From Gnetum montanum (Eukaryota; Streptophyta; Gnetopsida; Gnetales; Gnetaceae): a DNA stretch of 64,000 nt. Of this stretch, positions 37,081-48,646 are shown one piece after another (position 1 is the first letter of the stretch; each line of letters opens with the position of its first letter). Where the stretch lies: the NCBI GenBank assembly GCA_015680685.1, contig MNCI01023827.1, forward strand, positions 107,137 to 171,136. The letters run 5' to 3'. A program made the position numbers and the translations under genes. Below the pieces are notes generated by a model, which was not told the DNA's origin, ran no database searches, and was given only the letters and a program-made list of their open reading frames with translations.

Positions 37081-37098
37081 CCTTAGCAATGGCACCAA
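37081..37098 (-). other. Decayed tRNA-Asp-type primer site (element D)
   Basis: Minus-strand TGGTGCCATTGCTAAGG directly follows the 5' LTR. Against the intact site of B (TGGCGCCGTTGCCGGGG) it differs at five positions, all C-to-T or G-to-A, mostly at former CG sites. Confidence 0.75.
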
Positions 37099-38012
37099 TG
37101 ATGAGCAGTTAAAGGTACCCCTACACCCAACCATACGAATCACAAAGTGTTCATGCACAATCCAATCAAATTTTGTGGACTCTCTAGTTTTTGGTACACT
37201 AGTCTTCTAGAAAGTGAACCTTGCCCTAATGATCATTCATTGTCTTCTAAATTACACTTGTGAAGTACAAAGGTATGGTTAAGTGTAATTGAGGCATATG
37301 ATTTTTTTCATTTTATGTTTTATGATTTTGGTGCTTAAAGAAAGAGATGAAGTAAATTGAGAACTAATCTAATTTAATTATTTAACTAATCTCTAACTAA
37401 TCCTAACATAAGCATCCAATCCCACTTTTCGTACATGTCCTGAACCCACGTATCCACTACTAGGTTACCAAAAGCTATGCTATTGGGTGCATCAAGCAAT
37501 AACACTGCTAGGATTACCAACCAAGTACATGTTCATACTTATGTATTTAATTTATTTTTCTTATTTTACTTAATCACTGAATTAGCTTAATTACTAAGAA
37601 ACATTGAATAAATAATTAAAATCATTAAATGCATTAATAAAACATCTAAGCTATCCAAAATGCTGCAAGGTTTATAAAGAAGCTCATCTTTATTACTGCA
37701 CACATTGTCATGCTCAAGTACAATAATTCTTGAAAAAATATTTGTACACTCAATGACTCCTGTTGCATGTACTTAGGAAAATATTCTAACTTTTAAATGT
37801 AAAAACTACAAGAGTTTGGCTACTACTATGACTTCTATGCCCATAAACACAGTTAGAACCTCATACTTATAATTTTTGCTCTAGGGCTACATTGATGAGG
37901 CCCCATAGACGTAGCAAACACTATGTTGACACAGCAACACCATGTAAACAGGGCCCCATTGACGAGGACCCATCGACGAGGGCCTGTTGATGTGACACTT
38001 TAACGCTCATTA
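37099..38012 (-). repeat. 5' LTR of element D
   Basis: Plus-strand ends TGATGAG (37099) and CTCATTA (38006-38012), 914 bp. The U3 array of GAGGCCCC / GACGAGG / GTTGACAC words is at about 37880-37995. Similar in order to the C LTRs but clearly diverged. Confidence 0.82.
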
Positions 38013-38796
38013 GTTATTAATGTCTAATTTACATTTGATTAACAATACCTACATATGTCCATCCTATACTATAAATATGATTGCAAGGAAGCCTTGAAGG
38101 TAATATTTTTGGCTTTTATCCCTATGCTATCTTCTTTCCTATTCTTTGTAGTAAAATTTTCTTTGAGCTGAGATAAAGATCCAAGAGTTATGTTTCTTGT
38201 TGGGATTTTTCTCATTTTTCCTTAGGATATAGTCTTGTGTTTTTGTCAATTTTTTTAACTATTTCCATGAATGATATGAAAATCACATTAACTATGCACA
38301 ACCAATGCAAGTAAAAGAGAACACATTAGTTCTCTAAAATGCTACATTTGCATTTTAATGGAGTGGGAAAACTTTAAAGGTTTTCGTGGTAAGATCATGA
38401 ATTTGCTAATGGTGGAGGATTAATTTTGTCCATTTCATGTTGTTAATTTCATTAAATGACCCTTGTTCTCCATATATTGCATTTATTATAGTGCAAAATT
38501 TTCATGGCATTCTCAAGAGGAAAACTCTTTTTCAGTCTTCATTGAGGTATTAATGCATCCCATTCACCACGTGTGTCAAAACCAATGCTCATCCATGGAA
38601 ATGGGCTCTTCCATGTGCATGTGATGTCATGGCCTAGCATAATATAGTTTTATCATCCCTATTTCACCATGCCCAGGGTGTTTTGAAAAAAAATATATCA
38701 TTTGTAGGTTTTTTCCATTTCCATGCTCAACTACTAATTTTTATTATCTTTCAGATATCCATTGTAGTCAATTTTATATAAGGTTGTGCTTGAAGA
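38013..38796. other. Unassigned DNA between element D and the copia element
   Basis: No coding domain or repeat family recognised. Before the copia insertion it was continuous with 44247 onward. Confidence 0.4.
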
Positions 38797-39457
38797 TGTT
38801 ATAACCAGAAGCAATAGTTTTAATAAAATAGTCAATAGATCAAATCTAAAAATACACTAGAGAAGCTCTAGAGAAATTATTAGAAAGCTGTAGATCTGAA
38901 TAAAATGTTAAAGGTAGAAAATTTCATGCTATAGTAGATCAAATAGACATTGTAAATCATTGAAAAACTACTATAAACTCCAAAAAATGTTTACTATAAA
39001 AGCAAAATGAAAACAGCAAAAGAAAAAAAGCTTAAGAACACAAAGATTTATGTGGTTTGGGCCCTTTTGACCCTACCTCCACAACAATACTAATCTGCCT
39101 TCTATTCTGCTCAAATCTTAAGGACATAAGCCATCCTTATAGCTTTCCCAAGCATCCAATCTGTTACTCTAATAGATCTCAGATCTCAAACTCTCATCTT
39201 CAACGTAAAACCTCAATACAATGCTTTCACATAAAAAAAATGTCCGTAAAGGCTACCCCAAGCCTTTTATTTATAAGGAAACATTGGGACCAAATTCCAA
39301 TTCTAACCCATGTGGGATAAAACACATCCCCACATAAACATCACTTTACAAACTAACCCCTTTTTTGATATCATTAATTAAAATGCTACATCCTTTTAAA
39401 AACATAAAATGAAATACAAAAAATAATACTGATGTATTTTTCTTCATTTTTCCAACA
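38797..39457 (-). repeat. 3' LTR of the copia element
   Basis: Plus-strand TGTTATAACC to TTCCAACA, 661 bp. Aligns along its whole length with 43582-44246, with scattered differences. Confidence 0.9.
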
Positions 39458-39471
39458 AACTCCCCCTTAAG
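39458..39471 (-). other. Polypurine tract of the copia element
   Basis: Minus-strand CTTAAGGGGGAGTT immediately before the TGTTGG end of the 3' LTR. Confidence 0.85.
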
Positions 39472-39509
39472 ACAAATCCAACCAACCTTCAAGAGATGTT
39501 CACTTTTAA

Positions 39510-42500
39510 TTAAGCTTCAACTATCCCAAGCTTCTTCCTACAAAAAATGTGTTTTTCAACTATCACTAATTTTATTAAAGCATCAGCAAGATTAAGCTTT
39601 GTATGAACCTTTTGAGCATGCACCAATCTATCCTCTATGATTTCTTTTATGAAGTGGAATTGGATATCTATATGTTTCATCCTAGCATAAAAGGAAAATT
39701 TCGTTATAAAATGGATTGCACTCAAACTGTCACAATACATAGCATACCTTTGTTGTTTTAATCCAAGAGATTATAAGAATCTCTTCATCCTTAACATCTC
39801 CTTGCATTCTTCTGTGAGGGCTACATATTCTGATTCTGTAATAGATGAAGTTACTAGTGGTTGTAGATGTGACGACCAACTCATTACTGCACCACCAAAA
39901 ATAAATGTGTACCTTGTAGTGGAATGTCTTCTATCATGATCAGCAACAAAGTTTGCCTCTACAAAACCTTCAATGTGTAGATCAACATCTCCAAAACACA
40001 AGCAATGTGTTTTTGTGCCCTTTAGATATTTTAGAATCCATTTAACAACTAGCTAGTGATTCCACCCATAGTTGGTCATAAATCTACTAACTACTCCAAT
40101 GGCATAAGCAATATCAGGATGTGTACAAACCATGGCATACGTTAATGACCCACAGTAGAAGTATATGGAACATTTTTCACCTTTTCAAAGTCCCCTTTTG
40201 ACTTTGGATGGTCCTCCTTTGATAAATTAAATTATGCTAAAAGAGGTATACTTACAGGTTTTGCATCTTGCATGTTGAAATGTTTTAGAACCTTTCCAGT
40301 GTAATCTTCTTAACTCAGCCACAACTTCTTTATTTTCTGTCCCTATAAATATTCATTCCAAGAAATTTTTTTACCTATCCTAAATCCTTCATAGCAAATT
40401 CTTTGCCCATTTCTAGTTTTAGATGTTTTATTTTTGCCATGTCATTTCCAGTAATTAACATATCATCAACATACAACAACAACATTGGTCCAAAAAAATC
40501 TCCAAAAAACTCACCTGAAACATCTCCAAAATACACACAGTGGTCCAAATTTTTTTTCTAACAATTCAGCTTCTTCATGAAGGTATCAAACCTTTTATAC
40601 CACTACCTAAGGGCTTATTTCAAACCATATAAGCTCCTTTTCAATCTACAAACTAGACCTAAACCTTGTTGTTTTTCATACCCTTCTAGCTATTTCATGT
40701 ATAGTTCATCCTCCAAATCTCCATGGAGGAATTCTATTTTTATGTCAAGTTGTTCCAATTTTAATTCCATGCAATCCATCAAAGATAGCACTAAATGTAT
40801 AGAAGAGTGTTTTACCACCAAAGAAAAAATTTCTTGAAAGTCTATGCCTAGTTTCTGTACATAGCCTTTCACCACCAACCTGGCCTTGAAACATTTTTCC
40901 CCATTGGCCTCTATTTTAATTCTATATAGCCACTTGCACTCCAAGGGTTTTCTCCCTTTTGGCAACTGAACCAGCTCCCACATTTTGTTCTACTGGAGTG
41001 ATTCCCACTCATCATTCATAACTGCCTTCCACTTTGCAGCATCAGTACACATCATGACTTCCTCCATTGTTTTTGATTCATCACTATCATTGTAAAGTAC
41101 ATAATTCAGCAAGGGAGAGTACCTATCAAGAGGTCTGCTAGCTCTTATTGACCTTCTAACCCAATGAGACATATCTGTAGCTTGTTGTTCATCATCTTCT
41201 TCCTCATTTCCTTGTTGTCCTCCATTTTTCTCCTTACTATCTTGAGTTCTTAGCTTGCTACCATATAATTTCAATGTGTTGTGCAATGTTTCTAAATCTA
41301 AAAAATCCATGAATTTCATAATTTTCAACTTCTTCAGTCACCCTAAAAGGAGTTCTCATGCTATCTAAGTCATTGTAATCCTTGTCTTTCATTTGCAACT
41401 CACTAAACATCATTTTTTTACTGAATTTAACATCTCTTGATCTCACTACACGTTTCAATTCAAGATCCCAAAGTCTAAATCCTAAATCATCTTCTCCATA
41501 TCCAACAAATATGCAACATTTAGCCCTATCCTGTAGCTTAGTTTTGTTCTCGTTTGGAATATGCATAAATGCCTCACATACAAAAATTCTTAAATGACTA
41601 TATGAAATGTCTTTACCTCTCCAAATAGCTTTGAAATAGCATTCTCAATTGAAGAATGTGGAGACTTGTTCACCAAATATGCTACCGTTTTAACTACCTC
41701 TTCCCAAAACATCTTAGGTAGGCCAGCACTTGANTTTAACTACCTCTTCCCAAAACATCTTAGGTAGGCCAGCACTTGAAACCATTATTCTAGCATGATC
41801 CAACAATGTTCTATTGTATCTTTCAACAACTCCATTTTCCTGTGGTATACCAGGAGGGGTACGAATGTGCCTACTTCCTTTGTTGTTGTAGAAATCAACA
41901 AATAATTTGGAAGTGTACTCCCCACCATTATCAATTTACAAACATTTTATTTTTAGACCTATTTCATTTTCTACTCTTGCAACAAATGTTTTGAAAATTA
42001 AAAACACTTCATCTTTTGATTTCAGCATATAAACCCAAACCTTTCTTGTACAATCATCTATGAAAGTTACAAAATAAATAGATCCACCAAGAGAAATGGG
42101 AGTCATATGATCACAAACATCAAAATAGACCAATTCTAACTTATTTTTCTTTCTACTGTCCAAATCCCTATGAAAGTTTACTCTCCTAGATTTTTCAACT
42201 AAATAGTCTTTACAATCAGTTTGGGCATAAGAAAATACAAGAATGAGAGACTAATTTGAAGTACCTTTAAGCGTAACCAGCCAATGTGTCCAAGACATCT
42301 ATGCCACACTTTATAACTTTCTGCATCAAAAACTGTTGTAACAAAGTTGCATGAATCTACCACCAACGTATATAAGTTGCCCTCCTTCTTTCCTTTTAAA
42401 ATGGTCATGATTCCTTTGGAAATCCTCAAATGTCCACCTCCACTACTAAAATTTAGACATGAATCATCTAGCTGTGAAGCTAAAATCAGCTTCTTTGTGA

Positions 42501-42860
42501 CTTCAGGAACTTGTTTAACGTTATCTATTGTCACCTTTGGCATCCCTACTTGTTGTAGACTTATATTTCTAATTCCAAGAACTTTTAAATCTTTTCCATT
42601 AAAAACATACACAAAACTAGATTTTAACTTCATGATAAAATGTAAAACAAAACTTATCTAGACAAATGTGAAAGGAAGCATCTAAGTTAATCAACCAGAT
42701 GTTACTACTATGTCCATTTTCCACCATTGTACATAGTTCTTGAACCAAAAAACTAACATTTTCGTTAACTACATTTACCTTTGATGTTCCTTCTTCCGAC
42801 TTCTTCTTCTTTCCTTTATCTTTTTGTGCTTTCCATGCAAAGCAGTCTTTCTTCAAATGA
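39510..42860 (-). pseudogene. Copia pol: protease, integrase, RT, RNase H
   Basis: In sense order: protease remnant at 42790-42640 (WLINLDASFHI, where the family has a D-S-G active site), GAG-pre-integrase with WHRCLGHIG (about 42320-42260), integrase core at 42163-41640 (LVYFDVCDHMTP, FVTFIDDCTRKVWVYML), tether 41566-41258 (FVGYGEDDLGFRLWDLE), RT from 41030 (WELVQLPKGRKPLECKWLY, LDIKIEFLHGDLEDELYM) with the active site LYVDDMLITG at about 40477-40448, and RNase H at 40001-39510 (SESEYVALTEECKE, then SAIHFI and ARMKHIDIQFHFI). It would carry out cleavage, reverse transcription and integration, but repeated frame changes and stops break it. The RT catalytic YVDD is still present. Confidence 0.9.
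41689..41779. repeat. Exact 45-bp duplication around a single N
   Basis: 41689-41733 and 41735-41779 are identical and separated by one N at 41734. This is the mark of two contig ends that overlap but were not merged. One copy is almost certainly artificial. Confidence 0.92.
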
Positions 42861-43560
42861 TCTTTCTTCTTACAAAACTAACACTCTTAATTTTAAGTTT
42901 TGCCATGTCATACACCTTTGTTCCTACTTCTTCCCCTACTTGAGAAACATCTCCTACTTCTCCCTCTTCCCTCTGCTACATAAACATTTTGAGATCCAAA
43001 AGACTCATCTACTCTTCCTTCTAAATCCTAAAGGGTAGAAATGACCTGTTCAAATGTCATAGATGAAACACTCATAGAAGTAGTAATAGATATCACAAGT
43101 GTAGACCAAGAATTAGGTAAGGAGTTTAACAGAGCATAGAATTTAACTAAATTTGGAATAACAATTTTATATTCTTCCAACTTATTCAAATTTCCCATCA
43201 ACTCATCCAAATGATCTTGAACAGACACATCAGATCTCTTCTTACATTTAAAAAATTTATGATAAATTTGAAAGGTATTACTTTATCAAACCTATTCTTC
43301 AATGTTTGTCATGGATCATGTGGATCCATATTAGGTTTAATTGATGCCAAGATCCCATTACTTAGGGTTGGATGAATGAAAGATAAGGCCTTAGTCTTAA
43401 TTTTTCTCCAATCAACATTCAACATTCCTGCCACTTGAGAGGGTTCTAGGGCCTCCTGGCACTCCTTTTGTGCTAAAACGACCTTTATCAAAATGCTCCT
43501 CCAGATATTCCAATTCCTTCCTACTAATCTTTTTGTTGTTTGCAGCCTCTTCATCTCTTT
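42861..43560 (-). pseudogene. Copia gag
   Basis: Minus-strand pieces: KRLVGRNWNIWRSILIK near 43560-43490, DPHDPWQTLKNRFDKV near 43320-43280, and 43228-43028 with LDELMGNLNKLEEYKIVI and LLNSLPNSWSTLVISI, the usual copia gag (UBN2-type) pattern. A canonical CX2CX4HX4C zinc knuckle lies at about 42893-42850 (FCKKKDHLKKDC), but the codon between its first two Cys is TAG, likely from TGG. Not functional. Confidence 0.82.
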
Positions 43561-43567
43561 AGATCTA

Positions 43568-43579
43568 GCTCTGATACCA
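43568..43579 (-). other. Initiator-Met tRNA primer site (copia)
   Basis: Minus-strand TGGTATCAGAGC directly inside the 5' LTR, the standard plant copia primer site. Confidence 0.92.
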
Positions 43580-43581
43580 AT

Positions 43582-44246
43582 TGTTATGAGTGGAAGCGAT
43601 AGTTTCAATAAAACAGTCAACAGATCAAATCTAAAAATACATTAGAAAAGCTTTGGAAAAATTATTAGAACACTGTAGATGTAGATCTGAATAAAATATT
43701 AAAGGTAGAAAATATCATGTTGTAGCAGATCAAATAGACGTTGTAAATCACTGAAAAATTGTTGTAAAATCTAGCAAACGTTTGCTGTAAAAGTAGAATA
43801 AAAATAGTAAACGAAAAATAGCACAAAAACAAAGAGATTTACGTGGTTTGGGCCTTTTTTACCCTATCTACACAACAATGTTGATCTGCCTTCTATTCTG
43901 CTCAAATCTTAAAGACACAAGTCATCCTTATAGCTTTCCCAAGCACCCAATATGTTACTCCAATAGATCTCAGACTCTTAGACTCTCGTTTTCAAAGTAA
44001 AACCTAAATACAATGCTTCCACATCAAAAAAAAATGCCCTTAAAAGACTACCCCAAGTCTTTTATTTATAAGGAAACATTAGAACCAAATCCTAATCCTA
44101 ACACATGTGGGATAAAACACATCCCCACATAAACATCACTTTACATATTGACCCTTTTAAATGCAACATCTTTTTAAAAACATAAAAGGAAATATAAAAA
44201 ATAATACTAATGTATTTGTCTTCATTTTTCCATCATTTTTCCAACA
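43582..44246 (-). repeat. 5' LTR of the copia element
   Basis: Plus-strand TGTTATGAGTGG to TTCCAACA, 665 bp. Paired with 38797-39457. Confidence 0.9.
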
Positions 44247-45878
44247 GGAGATGACCTTATATTTGTGCTAAGAAAGCTTGGGTAAGGTGGTCTGTACAGA
44301 TTCAAAGTTTTGAAGTTGAGGTGAAGAGTATTGGTAGATATAACCTTCCCAACAAGGTACAAGGGATTTTGCTGGAGTTTGAAAGAAAAGTTGTTTATAT
44401 ATATTATTATATCCTTAGTGGAAGCTTGGCTCATGCCTACTATGGTAAGTGGGTATTTATTAAAAGATGTATTTCTAGTAGGTATGCAAACTAGTTGAAG
44501 AATTACAATTAATAGGCTTAGATTCTCATCTTGATGGAGCTAATTCTTTGGAATAGAGAAATAATCATTAGCCATTAGAAATCTAATTATCAAATTATAT
44601 TGCATATTGGTTTCAGGCCTTTGCTTGTCTCTATTTAGGGTAAGATTAAAGGTCCATGCACAACTGGCATGCAATCTATGTCAAAGCTCTTTATACTTGG
44701 AAACACATGTTTTGGTGCATGAGAGAGCTAGAGCGCTTTGCAAAAATTTTATTTAGAAACTTAAATAAGAATGAACAATTTCCATGGTTTTTTCCTATGT
44801 TAAAGTGAACTCAAATACTTAGTATGAAGGTGTCAAATGCTTATCTAGGTTGTCATGACATATTATGTAGAACTAACCTTTGTTGGTTTGTGCACACTAT
44901 GCATTTGGTTATTTGGTTATTTGTAATTACCTGGGTCACTCTTTGCTGTATATGCTTTGATGCTTGTCCTATTGGGCATTTACTCTTTATAAACCAAGAT
45001 GATTTTTAGAAATGAATTGTTAGAGATAATATCGTGGGTAGCAATGGGACATCATTTATAAATACCTCTTAGTATAAGCATCTTGTTAATTAGCACGTAT
45101 AATAATATCTTAGAACATCAGCAATTACATGTTTGATTATTATGGCTGTGGAGCTTAGGGAACTGAGCTTTAAAAGATGTTCAAGATCTCTGTATAAAGC
45201 AGCATTGTTCTAGCAGAGCTACCGCTATTCCGGAAAAGCCTTCAACTCAAAAACTAAAGTAAAAACTAAAGAAAACCATTATTGTTTCAGGAAAGCTCGG
45301 CATTGAATATTCATCTCCTTTAAAATAAGATAGATACTGAATTGTCAAATCTTTTTGAAATAAGCTCACCTGTGGCACATACCTGGGCTGTGGAAATAAA
45401 ATGAAAAAAATAAGTGCAAAAAAAGAAATGAGCATGGAAATTAAGAAAACCACGAGATATATATATATATATTCATTAGGAACACCCAAATGAACATGGT
45501 GAAATACGCATGACAAAACTATAGTATCCCATGCCATAGAAAAGCCCATTGGCATGGACCAGCGTCGGTTCTGACACATGATCAATGAAGAAACAGGTCA
45601 CCAATGTTTGTTGCTGACAATAAGGTGAGCCTGGATGGCTGGAGAGCATTACAAAATATTGTGCAGAGCGAACATATTATCGCCGAAGGACCAATAAAGG
45701 AATGAACATACTTTGATTCATGCCAAATTATTAATGTCTTGTCTTCCAAACATATATACTTGAACGAGAAGCTAGTTATTACCCCTGCTGCACCAAGATG
45801 CTTGTCAGCCTGCTGCTTTGTATTTTGTTGGCTCCCTCGGCTTTGTATTTCCATTTTCTCTGCTGCGAAAGTCGAGTT
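44247..45878. other. Intergenic DNA with no recognised gene
   Basis: Continuous with 38013-38796 before the copia insertion. Contains an (AT)8 run at 45457-45472. Open frames at 45247-45585 and 45582-45893 (minus) show no motif. Confidence 0.45.
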
Positions 45879-45968
45879 CCAGCACAATTTCAAATATAGT
45901 ATTTACCATTTCAAAAGTGATATCCAGCACAATTTCAAATATAGTATTTACCATTTCACAAGTGATAT
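45879..45968. repeat. Tandem duplication, 45-bp unit, two copies
   Basis: 45879-45923 and 45924-45968 are nearly identical (CCAGCACAATTTCAAATATA...), differing by about one base. Confidence 0.9.
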
Positions 45969-46739
45969 CCATTGCAGATAGATACAGCATATTTCCATTT
46001 TTTCTACTGGTAACGTTTACTTACAGCACAAATTTAAACATACCATTTTCTTCTATTTTATCGGTTAGCTAGGAACAATCATACATACTAAACTTAAAAA
46101 ACGATACCAATCAGCCATTACAGATTTCATAAATTATGCTCAATATCTTTAATTAAAATTAACAGTAAAACAACGGTGCATATACGAATTTTCGGGAACG
46201 CAGTCGGCTTGAAACACCTAGAATTTTTAATTAAAATTTTTAACAACCTTATATCTCTTACAAGTTTAAGCATGTTTATTCGTTAGTTCTCCCTTTAATG
46301 ATGTTTTATTATTGTTTACTTACGGCTATATTTAAAATCCGAACAGTAACCTGGTTCCTTTTATTAGGTAAATGATATTGTTTTGTTATTTAATAAAAGC
46401 TTTTTTCAAACTAAAAAAATAAAAAGAAAATTAAATGATAGAAAATGCGTAATAATTTGTTTACTATTTGCATATCTAAATGCAATTTATTGAATTAAAC
46501 ATATCATAAGATTTAGCAATTATAATCTACATTACACCTCTGCCCCTTTAATGGTTGGTTAATGAAAATTGCAGCTAAACATTTCAAATTTAAACTCAAA
46601 AACCTATTGTCTATTAGTACTTATAAGATCATTTCCACCTTATTTTAATAGTTGGCAACAAAACTCTAAATACATATTTCAAGTTTAAATTTAAAATCAC
46701 TTACATGTCATTATGTTTCTATCAGCAGTTACAATATTT

Positions 46740-46817
46740 ACCCACAAGACATATAGTCAAATTAGAACTTTATAACTCACCCACAAGACATATAGTCAAA
46801 TTAGAACTTTATAACTT
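46740..46817. repeat. Tandem duplication, 39-bp unit, two copies
   Basis: 46740-46778 and 46779-46817 repeat ACCCACAAGACATATAGTC... with almost no difference. Confidence 0.9.
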
Positions 46818-48224
46818 AGTATTGCTCACCAAAATCCAACCTATAACTTAAAGTTACCAAATTAATAATACTATCTATTAACTATTGCAATTTTTGAGAT
46901 TCATTTGAGTAGGATAAAGAGATATCTTGATTCTTGCTTCCTAATTGAACTTAAGAGTGATGTTATGATACTAGTAATTAATGCCTTAAATTTTATTGAA
47001 TTGAATTGAAGTTTAATTATACTTTTATAGACCAAAGGATTTGTCAAACTAATTAATTAGTATAAATAACAAATTCTAATTATTCATAACCTTAAGATTT
47101 TATCAAAAAATTTTGAACATAAAACTTATGAAGAAGTTCTATTTTATGTTTGACACAGTTTGAAAATGTGATTTTTCCCTTTGAGTGCTTTCGGCATACA
47201 GTAAAGATAACTGTACAGTTATCATTATTTGAAAAACTGTAGTTTTTGTGAAAATGGCTTAGAACTGTGGATGCATGCTACAGCGAGAGCCAGGAAATCA
47301 ATTCCGAATTTGCTATAATACTGTAACAAAACAACTGCAAATTGCTGTGAAATTAAGAAACAACCTGCAAAATTACGCAAAGATCAGATTGCGAATTGGA
47401 AAAAATTTGGACATCATCGTCTTACGTTATTTCAACATAAACTGCAGCAATTTTCCAGAATCACTTTTGAAGTAAAACAAAGTGAGATGTTGTTGACCCA
47501 ACCTATCACGGCAGCAATTTTCCACGATCACATGCAACTCTCGAAGACGTGGGGCACTTCAGATTTTTCCAAGACCATGACACCGAAAAACGTGGCTGTA
47601 TTATTGACTGCAAAATTATCCAAGAGCCAACTGAATAAAAACAATTTTACGATGAAAATTCTAAGTCAATATTTGTTTCCAAGTCTAAGAAGTTCCAGGA
47701 TGGAACGTCGGTTCAAGCAGGAAAAAGTAAACCTTAAGGTGGTAAACTGATAACGAGTTGGAAGAAAATTTGCATCGGCGGCTTTTTTTTCCCAACAAGA
47801 ATGGGCTTGACCTTGACTGCCTTGCCTGAATACCTTGTAATCAGGTCATAACATTGAATGGAGACCTACAACAGTCATTCAATGCAAGTTTTGCAATGCA
47901 AGTTTTGTTGCAAGTTCGACTTAACAGGTAATGTCTGTTTACCATTGGCTGCTCTTTTAAGATTTTTTCCAGCCGCAATCACATTCACAATTCCTGCAAT
48001 GAAAAATTAACTCTCTTTTTTTCAGATTATTTTGGAAAATAAATAATTAGTTTTGTTATAAAGTTGGTTAAGAGATGATGTTTTTTTCCATGTATTAGTT
48101 AAGCTTTGTCAAGAAATTATTCTGGGTATGAATTTTTTTATGTCTGTGTAATGGCTCGGCCAATTATAACGCAAGATTTAACCCTGAACAACTACCATAC
48201 CAAAAATTATTTAACTCTGAATCA

Positions 48225-48453
48225 ATTCATTCTAAGATTTCCTAATTTTGAAAAAGAATAAAACGATTCATTCTAAGATTTTATAATTTTGAAAAAGAAT
48301 AAAATTCTCTTTGTTAAATAATAGATATATATCATAAAAATATATAGGAAAACTAATGGTTGAACGAATAATATCATAAAAATATATAGGAAAACTAATG
48401 GTTGAACGAATAAAATTCTCATAAAAATATATAGGTAAATTAATGGTTGAACA
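48225..48453. repeat. Two adjacent tandem duplications (41-bp x2, then 42-bp x2.8)
   Basis: A unit with ATTCATTCTAAGATTT repeats at 48225 and 48266. A second unit with ATAAAAATATATAGG repeats at 48329, 48371 and 48421, the third copy preceded by an 8-base AAATTCTC insert that also occurs after the first array. Confidence 0.88.
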
Positions 48454-48490
48454 CTTAAACTTTGAATTTGTGCGTCTGAAGAATAAAATA

Positions 48491-48646
48491 ACATTCCCTG
48501 AAAATTTGCTGTCGTATCCCATAATTTAGATGTATGGATAAAATCACATTCCCTGAAAATTTAATGTCGTATCCCATAATTTAGATGTATGGATAAAATC
48601 ACATTCCCTGAAAATTTGCTGTCGTATCCCATAATTTAGATGTATG
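48491..48646. repeat. Tandem array, 55-bp unit, three copies
   Basis: Copies start at 48491, 48546 and 48601 (ACATTCCCTGAAAATTT...). They differ at only a few bases; the third is slightly shorter. Confidence 0.92.

Larger units (their letters stand above)
27900..38012 (-). mobile_element. Ty3/gypsy retrotransposon with full pol, element D (3' end lost)
   Basis: A minus-strand element of about 10 kb with 5' LTR (37099-38012), decayed primer site, gag, protease, RT, RNase H, integrase, a long non-coding region and the first part of ORF2. The 3' part of ORF2, purine tract and 3' LTR are missing. It is the only copy in the window with a full enzyme set and looks like the autonomous type from which the pol-less copies derive. 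Domain order protease-RT-RNase H-integrase identifies Ty3/gypsy. The primer type, DLGS-like protease and VFxDDFS RT motif point to the Athila/Tat group. Every coding region carries stops. Confidence 0.85.
38797..44246 (-). mobile_element. Ty1/copia retrotransposon (Tork/Tnt1-like)
   Basis: A 5.45 kb minus-strand element with LTRs at 38797-39457 and 43582-44246, an initiator-Met primer site (43568-43579) and a purine tract (39458-39471). Flanks GAAGA and GGAGA match at four of five positions. Domain order gag, protease, integrase, RT, RNase H defines Ty1/copia. The GYGEDDLGFRLWD and RSRDVKF tether between integrase and RT is the Tork/Tnt1 pattern. The reading frames are broken by many stops, and a gap artefact lies at 41734. 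Confidence 0.93.

Noticed and set aside
47275-47750. Two plus-strand open frames as small genes
   Set aside because: No motif, no neighbouring signals, AT-rich intergenic composition. I cannot support them as coding.
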